This document shows positions 56,046 through 64,000 of a stretch of 64,000 nucleotides of DNA, one piece after another. This stretch comes from Obelidium mucronatum. Lineage: Eukaryota > Chytridiomycota > Chytridiomycetes > Chytridiales > Chytriomycetaceae. How positions within the stretch are numbered: position 1 is the first letter of the stretch; every line of letters begins with the position of its first letter. A program made the position numbers and the translations under genes. The DNA lies in NCBI GenBank assembly GCA_025765595.1, contig JAIVFH010000069.1, positions 124,001 to 188,000 on the forward strand, in the 5' to 3' direction. The notes under the pieces are model-generated. The model ran no database searches. It saw only the letters and a list, made by a program, of their open reading frames with translations, and was not told the DNA's origin.

Positions 56046-59000
56046 ATGAGTTTATGTGTTCCCCTAACCGGGAGTGCAATGTGTTCTGACTTTGCAGGTA
56101 TGATTTAGGCTTTAAGTCTGGGAACAGCAGAAGTGGGGGACTGACTGGTGTTTCCCCAAGGTCTGTCGGCACTGGTTCCTGCACAGGCAGTATCTGCCGG
56201 AGTCACGACTGCCGCCGCCTTGGATGCCTACATTGCATCATCGAGTGATCCCACTCCTTCCGGTGGATTTGGTGGGGCAATGCGGTCTAGCGTCTTTGGA
56301 TGTACTGGATGGGATGGTACTGGTTTTCGATACTATGCCTCTGTCCTCTGTGCAACAATGATTGCGCAGGGCATTGCCAACGTGGATACACCTACACCTT
56401 GTAATCCAGCGGGAACAGTCGTCCCCCTCTGTGACGCAACCATCGGAAAGTACATCTTTGCATACCAACGAGTGTATCAGAACACACTCTTTTGCCCCGC
56501 TGGAGCAAACCCGACAGCCCAGGCGCTTGTCAACAACGTTATTGGAATGAGAGCAGCTGCAGTGTTCTCCACGGATGCCACATGTGTCGTTGCCGAAGGC
56601 GTCGAGAAGTCAAACTGTGGTGCGTTAAATTGGGGGTGGTCACGCACCCCCCCTAAAATCGATTTACATAACTAACACTGGATTTATTCAGGATTCAATA
56701 CCGCAGCCGAAGCGACAAACTTTTGCGCAACCGATTCCTCGAATGATGCAGTGTTGTACGGGTGTCCCTGCTGTCAGAAGAACAACCACGGCGGCAGCCC
56801 CACTTGCGACCCAACCAGTCGCCACATCTCCACCAACACAATCATCCCCCTCAACCAGTGGAGGAATGTCCACGACAACTATGATCTACATTGGTGCTGG
56901 TGCCGGTGGTGGATTGCTGCTCATTATTGCGATTGTTGTGTTCTGTTGTTGCATCAAGAAGAAGAAGTCGGCGCAAAGCATTGACGAATTCGATCGCGAG
57001 ACGAGAGATATGAAAATGTCAAAGATGGGAAGCAGTCAGGACGTTGCAAGGGAACCCGGCTCCCATGGGATACTCAAATATGCCACCACCACCAGCTCAG
57101 TCTCACAAAAGTGGGCCAAAGGATACATATGTGTCTGCGTTCAACTACCAGCCACAGCAAGGAGATGAGCTTGCTACTTTTGCAGGGGATAAGATTATTG
57201 TCAAGCACGAATACGATGATGGGTGTGTAATTTTACAAAAAAAAAACCACAAACTTAATCGTTACTAAAAACTGGATATTTTAGATGGGCGTATGGTATC
57301 AACACTCGTACCAGGCAAGAAGGAAACTTTCCCCTAGATCTTCTTGAAGGATACGGGCAATCCAACCCCTTCCAACAGAATAACCAACAACCACCCGCGA
57401 AATACAACAACCGAGCTTCGAGTTTGTATGGACAGCCAAAGCAGGCCAACAACCAAGGATACGATCAAGGATACAGTCAAGGATATGGTCAACCACCAGT
57501 TCCAATGCCATTTGGTCAACCTCCTCAACAGCAGCAGCAGCAGCAGCAGCAGCAACAGCAAAAGGCGGATGGAGATGTTCGAAAAGTGATTTTGGACTAC
57601 TTTCCCAATATGAACGATGAAGTTGAATTGCGTGTTGGTAACAGTGTTCAAGTTCTTGAATCTTATGATGGTATGCAGAACTTGTTTTTGGCGTTACGTA
57701 CCTGATCTCTCCTTGATTATTTACAATTAGATGGATGGGGTTACGGTAAGAACCTCAGCTCTCAGCGTGAAGGACTCTTCCCACTTGACTGCTTGAGTGA
57801 CAAGAGCGCCGCACAGCAACCACCAGCCCACCAACAACAAGGAAACAAGAAACATAGTCAACGCATGTCCAGTCTTCAAGGCCCTGTCCCACCAAAACCT
57901 GTGTCAGATATCCAGACTGTTGTTGGAGACTTTGATCCTGAAAATGGAGATGAAATTGAACTTCGTGTGGGTGACCAGATCCAAATCAAAAAGAAGTTTG
58001 ATGGTTTGTTTTTGTTTTGTTTTTTTCCCAAGTTTTTATTCGCATTTTTGACACTCACTTTGTAAAATCAAATAGATGGATGGGCGATTGGACGTAATAT
58101 GGCAACGAATGCGGAAGGACTCTTCCCATTAGACTGTCTTGCTGGATTCGAATACGGAGCTCAACAACAGCAACAACCTGGCAACAAGAAACACAACCAA
58201 AGAGTATCCAGCATTTACGAATCCGACTTTGCCGCAACAGCCAAAGCCATCCCTCCATCACAAGCACCACCACCAGCCCCAGTGATCGCCGCCGCCGCAC
58301 CACCACCGCCCACAGAAAAGAAATCCGCTTCCGGACTCCAAATCGCTTCTGCGGACTTTGACCCCGAAAACCCAGACGAAATTGAATTACGTGTAGGCGA
58401 CCAGATTCTCTTGACGAAGCAATTCGATGACGGGTGGGCTACTGGAACGAATAAGGTGACGAACCAGACGGGTCTTTTCCCGCTTGATTGTCTTGCTGGA
58501 TTCGAGGATGGGAAACCGCAAGAGATTGATGCGTTTGGGAAAAAGAAGCATAATCAGAGGGTTTCTAGTATTTACGATGCAGACTTTTCGTATAATGCTC
58601 CCACAGCAACCGCTGCTCCGGTTGTTGCGGCTCCACCTGCTCCTGTTGCGGTGGCCAAGAAGGAAGAAAAGATGCAGCCCGCTGCTGCTGCTGCTGCTAA
58701 TGGAATTCAAGTTGTTGCGGCTGACTTTGATCCCGAAAATGCTGATGAAATTGAGCTTCGAGTTGGTGATCAAGTTCTCTTGACCAAGCAATTTGACGGT
58801 TTGTTTGCTTTTTGTTATTGTTGGTCAACTGTGAGGTCACTTACCTTTTTTTTTCTGTCTCTCTCTTTCTTTTCAGATGGTTGGGCTACTGGAACCAACA
58901 AAGTAACCAACCAAACTGGTTTGTTCCCACTAGACTGTCTTGCAGGCTTCGAAGACGGAAAGCCCCAACAGGTTGACGCTTTCGGCAAAAAGAAGCACAA

Positions 59001-60294
59001 CCAACGTGTCTCCAGTATCTACGACGCCGACTTTTCCTACAACGCACCTGCCCCAGTAGTAGCCCCAGCACCCGTTTCCACACCCGCCCCCAACAAGAAG
59101 GAAGAAAAGAAGCAACCAGTAACAGCAACAGGCCTTCAAACCGTAGGTTCCGATTTTGATCCCGAGAATGCAGACGAAATCGAACTCCGTGTAGGCGACC
59201 AAGTTCAATTGACAAAGCAATTCGACGATGGATGGGCCACGGGGACCAACAAGGTGACCAATCAGACGGGTCTCTTTCCCTTGGACTGTCTTGTTGGGTT
59301 TGAGGATGGGAAACCGCAGGAGATTGATGCGTTTGGGAAAAAGAAGCATAATCAGAGGGTTTCTAGTATCTATGATGCTGACTTTTCTTATAATGCGATG
59401 CTGTGCCGGCTACTGGCTCTGCTAGGCTGTTGCTCCTCAAGCTGCCGGTTCAAAGGACGACGGTGTTGCTGCGATTTACGATTTTGAACCTACAATGTCG
59501 GATGAAATTGAACTTCGCGTTGGTGATAAGGTCAAGTTGGAAAAGGAATATGATGGTAAAAAAAAAAAAACTCTCCCTGTTTCAACTTGATTTTTTTTTT
59601 TACTAAACCTTCCTTTTCCTTTGCATTAGATGGTTGGGCGTTTGGAAAGAACCTTGTAACAGGCCAAACCGGTCTCTTCCCCGCCGACTGTCTCCCAGGT
59701 CACGGAGAAATCGACAAGGATGAAAAGGGAAACAAAAAGAACAAGCAGCGAGCGTCTAGTTTCTACGATGCAGGTCAATCCATGTATGGTGCTGAATCGA
59801 CTTATGGTGGTGATTCCATGTATGGAGCCGGCGGCGGCGGCTCTGCGTATGGGGGAGCTGCTGGATCCGCGTATGGTGGGGACTCCATGTATGTTGATAA
59901 CTCTCAGAGTAAAGACGTTGGCGGCGCGATTCGAGCAGTGTATGATTTCACGCCGTCCATGCCGGATGAAGTGTTTATTGCGATTGGTGACAAGATTCAA
60001 GTGAAGCAAAGATACGATGGTGAGATTATAGTTCATTTTATTTTTTGTGGTTTAATGTGCATTAAGCTCAAATTTTCTTTACTTATAGACGGTTGGGCAT
60101 TTGGTCTCAACTTGACAAGTAACAAGGAAGGCCTCTTCCCGCAAGATGTGCTACCCGGCGCAGCGGCTCCTTCCGGCGGAGGTGGAAACAAGAATAGAGT
60201 TTCCTCCTTGTATGGTGGTGCTGGCGGTAACAACGATTCAATGTACTATGGAAATGGAACCGATTCCATGTACGATACCAGCTACAAATATTAG
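56046..60294 (+). CDS. SH3 membrane protein S3: ectodomain, TM and eight tandem SH3 domains
   Basis: Exon 1 is 56046-56097 (MSLCVPLTGSAMCSDFA); exon 2 starts at 56161. Ectodomain: LSALVPAQAVSAGVTTAAAL, FGCTGWDGTGFRYYASVLCA, CNPAGTVVPLCDATIGKYIF, SNCG, FNTAAEATNFCATDSSN. Helix: MIYIGAGAGGGLLLIIAIVV. Eight SH3 units follow, each split by, or derived from, an intron in the same place (YD|DGW): starting at about 57123, 57580, 57915, 58342, 58702, 59130, 59467 and 59928. Units 4-6 are nearly identical (DFDPENxDEIELRVGDQ, TGTNKVTNQTGLFPLDCL) and share the linker KKHNQRVSSIYDADFSYNA. A 12-Gln run lies between units 1 and 2. The tail ends NDSMYYGNGTDSMYDTSYKY. Extra bases at about 56742, 57048 and 59430. 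Confidence 0.8.
57526..57561 (+). repeat. (CAG/CAA)12 polyglutamine microsatellite
   Basis: Twelve Gln codons, eleven positions CAG with CAA at the edges, in frame in S3 between SH3 units 1 and 2. Likely length-polymorphic. Confidence 0.9.
58330..59400 (+). repeat. Tandem SH3-plus-linker coding repeats (units 4-6)
   Basis: Three consecutive units of about 350-440 bp. Units 4 and 6 share almost identical DNA from the GGGTGGGC-like start through the linker (58434-58600 versus 59232-59397), including a run GAGGATGGGAAACCGCA and GATTGATGCGTTTGGGAAAA. Unit 5 encodes the same protein with different codons and retains the intron (58799-58876) that units 4 and 6 lack. Confidence 0.85.
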
Positions 60295-60612
60295 AATGTA
60301 GCGGCGTAGTGCCTCCTTTCTCTCTTTCTCATTTTTCCGTGTAGTACGTAGTTTTTTTACTCTTATTTTTCTTTTTTTACTTCTTTGATTTTTTACATCA
60401 TTTGTTTTTGTGATTTTTTGGGGAGGGAACGAAAAAGTGTATACTTGTGATTAAATAATAGAGTAAGAAATTTGAATCGCATCGCTGTTTCGGGGATACG
60501 GGCACTGACTATGTGACTTCAATTACCTTTTTTATTGGGCTTGTCACGTTTGCAGCTGATGATGTGTGTGTGATTTACAAAATTTTCAGATTTCCAAAAA
60601 GAGATCAACGAG
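60295..60612. other. Intergenic region between S3 and S4
   Basis: 318 bp, T-rich directly after the S3 stop, with an AAATAATAGAG word near 60453 that may mark the S3 3' end. No other feature seen. Confidence 0.4.
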
Positions 60613-63194
60613 ATGGCATACTGCCTGTCGCTGGCCAACAGCACCATGTGCCCGGACTTTGGAGGTGATTCGAATGAGTGAGTGAATGAAAAGAGATGGA
60701 ATGCTAAAGACTTAGTTGACGCACGCAGGCTACAGCGCCTACATTGGCGACAACCTCGCGCCGCAGATCACTGACATCGCAGGCTTCGACCGCTACATTG
60801 CCGACAGCATCTCGCTGGACGGCTCGAACCCGGCGTCGTTCGCGAGCGGAATGCGCAGCAGCGAGGGCCTCGGGTTCGGCTGCAGCGGCTGGGACAGTCG
60901 CACGACGGGGCTGCGCTACCACCAGTCAGCGCTGTGCGCGGCGTTCGCGGCGTCGGGCAGCACGGCGCCGCAGCTGGCGTGCAACGCGCCGGGCGGCGGC
61001 GGCGGCGGCGCGGCGGTGAAGCTGTGCGCGGCGTCGATGCGCGCCTTCGTCGACAGCTTCAACGCCGTCGCCGCAAACAGGACGCTGTGTCCGGCGCCGC
61101 CGACGCCCACGGCGCTGGCCTTCGTCGCCTTCTTCGAGAGCCAGATCCCCGTGCTGTCGACCCCCGCGGCGGGCTGCTCCGTGGCGCAGGCGAGCGATCG
61201 CGCGAACTGCGGTACGAAGTCATTTAATCAAATTCGGGTGCCTTCCTTTTACCAGTATTGATCATCTCTAACCAGGTTTCTTGACTGCCGCTGAATCGAA
61301 TGCATTCTGTGCTCTGCCGGCATCAAAAAACGAAGCTTGTTGTACAGGCAGCTTTGTCCCTGGAAGTCCCAACTTTGTACCCACCATTGGTAATGCAACC
61401 ACCACTTCCACTGCGGCTGCTACAGCTGCCCCAAACACTTCTCAAACTACAGCCACCAGCGGCACCACGCTTCCAGTCCCAGCGATTGCGGGTGCAGGTG
61501 GTGGTGCCCTCCTGCTCATGATCATCACGTTTGTGTGCATCTGTACACGCAAGACTCGAGCTGCAAGAAAGCTTCAGGCCAAGAATAGTGATTTGGGGGA
61601 CGTTGAAAGTGTAAAGAGTTTGGATCCTGGGACTAGTAAAACCAAGAATGTGACGAGGGCGATTAGTATGCAGGCGCTTCCGAAGCAAGCTGCGCCGATG
61701 GGGGATAGTGGTTATCAACCAGAGTATGTGTCGGTTAGTAATAATAATGCGAATGCGGTGGATGCGACTGGTCAGTTTACTCGGCCCGTGTCTAGTGGCA
61801 AGGATGTTCATGCGGTCGTGTTTAGCTATGTGCCTGATTTGGGTGATGAGTTGGGCGCGACTGTTGGAGACATGATTATCGTGAAGGAGAGGTATGAAGA
61901 TGGGTGGGCGTATGGATTAAACACCAAGACGATGGCGGAAGGTTTCTTCCCGCTTGGGATCTTGAGTGGGTATGCAGAGCTGCAGCCTTCTTCGGGTGCC
62001 CCGACGCCACAGAACCAAAGTGTGAATAGTCAGGAAGGAGATTCATCTGGAGGTAATCGAAACAGTTTCTTTAATAACCGAACGTCGAGTCTCTTTGGGG
62101 ATGTACCCGCTGTTCCTCAGATTCCTCAGTCTGCTCTCAACAATGGGGGGACGATTGCGCGTGTCAATACAAATGATTCAGCAAATAGTACTGGCTCTTC
62201 TGCAGCTGCTCCTCGATTTGGTCCATCATCCACACACGCAGCGCAATCATTGTCACCAGTTTTATCTCCTTCTGCTATCACGGCTTTGCCTTCTGTTTCA
62301 AAACCTGACCCACGTCCTCCATCTTCAAACAGCAAAACTGTAAACCGACCGCCAAAAGCACTTCCAACACCACCGACACAGCTTCCATCCCCTGATATCC
62401 TCTCCAACGCTGCTGCTCATACTCCTGTCGTAACAATTCCAAAGCAACAGCCTGCTGGAGCAGCAGCGTCTAGTCCAACCACATCCTCATCATCAACAAC
62501 ACCTAACAAAAAAGCATTCAAAGTACGCATCGTAATGTATGCATTTGTACCCGAAATGCCAGACGAAATCGAATTACGTGTAGGTGATCAGATTCAATTG
62601 GATCAAGAGTTTGATGGTAAAGTCCAAAGAAGTGATTTTTGCGTTTTTGAAAATCAACCAAATATTTTAACTGACATTACATTAGATGGGTGGGGTACTG
62701 GAAAGAACTTGAATACTGGAGCGGAGGGAGTCTTGCCTCTTGATTGTCTGATGGGATACGCGACAACTGATTCGATGCAGCAAGTGGATGATCGAAAGCA
62801 TAGTCAGAGAATGTCGAGTTTGTATGGTGGAGATTCTGTGGGCAGTAGTGGAGGGGTGGTGGTGGGAGGAGGAGGATATTATGGATCGAGTACTTTGGTT
62901 GGGGATAGCAGCGGCAACAATAGTGTTGATGTTTACAAGAGTTCTTCAGAAGGCAGCAATATCTATCAGCAGTATCAATACCAATACCAAGTTCCAGAAG
63001 GCAGCAACAGCAACAACATTTATAAGCTGCCTGAAAACGATCCGTATGGAAGTCAACCTGCATTTGATCCATTCTCGAATGAGAATGCATATGTATCGAA
63101 TTACTACAGTGGTGGTGTTGGGGAAGGTACTACAGGTGGAGTTGACAATCTGTATTTTCAAGACTATAGTTCATCTGGTGCTGGTCGCAGATGA
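60613..63194 (+). CDS. SH3 membrane protein S4: GC-rich ectodomain exon, TM, two SH3 domains
   Basis: Exons 60613-60664 (MAYCLSLANSTMCPDFG), 60729-61211, 61276-62616 and 62686-63194, all in phase with no frame break. Ectodomain: YSAYIGDNLAPQITDIAGFD, FGCSGWDSRTTGLRYHQSAL, CNAPGGGGGGAAVKLCAASM, then FLTAAESNAFCA and CC. Stalk Thr-rich; helix VPAIAGAGGGALLLMIITFV followed by KTRAARK. SH3-1: VVFSYVPDLGDELGATVGDM to FFPLGILSGYAEL. A long Ser/Pro linker (about 200 aa) separates SH3-2: VMYAFVPEMPDEIELRVGDQ to VLPLDCLMGYAT, with the conserved intron at FD|DGW. The tail is Tyr/Ser/Gly-rich. Exon 2 is markedly more GC-rich than the equivalent exons of S1-S3. Confidence 0.88.
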
Positions 63195-63444
63195 TTCGAG
63201 AAGTGGGAAGAAAGAAAAAAAATGCTATGATTTGAATTGGTTGGTGGTGGGTGTGTGATGGCTCGTTATTCTTTTTTAATATACACGATAGAAATGAAGT
63301 TTTTGACATGCGAAGGCTGGACACCCATTTTCTGCCTTGTGAGACTCCAAATGATTAGAGTTGTTACAAGTAGTGTTTGGAGATGCATTTTAATCAAACA
63401 ACCCAAATCCAATTTCCCAGAAAGGAAAAAACTGAGAAAGAACA

Positions 63445-64000
63445 ATGTCCTGTGTACCACTTGCACAGAGCACCCTGTGTCCTGGCTTCCGCCGTAAGAG
63501 AGACTGAGAGAGGGTAGACTAAGCGTGAATGCATCTGCTAACTGCAAGCCATCAAACAGAGTACAACGCCTACGTCAACTTGGGCCAGGATGTCGATGCC
63601 TACATTGCTGAGTCAGTGCGTGTGAGTCCGAGCGAGTTTGGGTTTGGCCAGGCGATGGTCAAGCAGTACGGGTGTTCCGGCTGGACGGGCGCCGGGCTGC
63701 GCTACCACCTCTCAGCGCTGTGTGCGCTGCTCGTGTCAAACGGCAACGCGGCGGGCTGCAACGCGCCGGCGGTGGCGCCGCTGCCGCTGTGCGCATCGAC
63801 GCTCGGCGCCTACGTGGCGTCGTTCGCGGGCGTCGCCGCCGACGCCGCCTGTGTGTCCCGACGCGTCCGCGGCGCGCGCCGACTACGCGGCTTGCCTTCG
63901 CGGGGCTGCTGCCGCTGGCGTCCGACGCCGCCGGCTGCGTCCGCCGCCGAGCCCGTCGACGCCGCAAACTGCGGCTTTGCGACGCCGCCCGAGGCCGCCG
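63445..64000 (+). CDS. SH3-family membrane protein S5, 3' partial
   Basis: First exon 63445-63493 (MSCVPLAQSTLCPGFR), then the ectodomain exon from about 63560: YNAYVNLGQDVDAYIAESVR, FGQAMVKQYGCSGWTGAGLR then YHLSALCALLVSNGNAAGCN, LCASTLGAYVASFAGVAADA, up to DAANCGFATPPEAA at the window edge. Three extra bases (about 63850, 63894, 63939) must be skipped within the very GC-rich part to keep the family pattern (CPDAS, FAGLLPLASDAAGC, AEPVDAANCG). The membrane helix and any SH3 domains lie beyond the window. Confidence 0.75.

Noticed and set aside
57526..57561. CAG repeat considered as a CRISPR-like or structural array
   Set aside because: It is a simple in-frame polyglutamine tract. No CRISPR arrays were seen anywhere in the window.

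Overview
The window is nuclear DNA of a flagellated (zoosporic) fungus, most likely a chytrid. Genes carry many short GT-AG introns (about 45-120 bp, often with poly-T tracts). The gene content includes fungus-specific velvet transcription factors and the sterol gene ERG25. The outer-dynein-arm docking protein ODAD2/ARMC4 is kept only in lineages with motile cilia. Genes are dense, lie on both strands and are separated by 50-300 bp. I built the exon models by hand from open frames, splice sites and phase; no alignment was run.

Layout. 1-1.2 kb: 3' end of a choline-transporter-like gene. 1.5-5.7 kb: ODAD2 in 15 exons. 5.9-9.0 kb: tandem pair of cytosolic-type aspartate aminotransferases. 9.1-10.3 kb: Hpm1-like protein-histidine methyltransferase. 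10.38-11.29 kb: 915-bp Mutator-like non-autonomous transposon with 136-bp inverted repeats and a 9-bp target duplication. 11.5-22.0 kb: cluster of velvet-domain genes (A-D and pseudogene E on the minus strand, F and G on the plus strand) with an HMG-box gene at the strand switch. 22.2-31.9 kb: small HMG-like protein, CxxCxGxG zinc-binding protein, J-domain protein, ERG25, palmitoyl-protein thioesterase, two Cys-rich CPxxxxCPYY-repeat genes, a possible chorismate-lyase-like gene and a small coiled-coil protein. 32.3-33.6 kb: an eighth velvet locus (H). 33.7-51.2 kb: HPRT, mL54, BAR-like protein, low-complexity acidic protein, two SDRs, a thiol/thiopurine-type methyltransferase, coiled-coil protein, DUF4326 protein, GPI-anchored-type wall protein, large Cys-rich protein with FGTPF repeats, a hypothetical acidic protein and NSA1. 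51.3-64.0 kb: five tandem paralogues of a single-pass membrane family with a Cys-rich ectodomain. Three carry cytoplasmic SH3 domains (2, 8 and 2), one has an RGG-rich tail instead, and the last runs off the window.

Two local expansions stand out: eight velvet loci, where typical filamentous fungi have about four dispersed ones, and the SH3 membrane-protein array. Both keep conserved intron positions, so they arose by local duplication. The velvet/HMG block looks like a regulatory locus. The SH3 array looks like a set of candidate surface sensors or adaptors.

Caution: roughly 20 conserved genes or exons beyond about 27 kb can be read through only by skipping one extra base. Nearly all disruptions go in the same (+1) direction. 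This suggests insertion-type consensus errors, with programmed +1 frameshifting as a less likely alternative. The affected genes are annotated as genes with the disruption noted.
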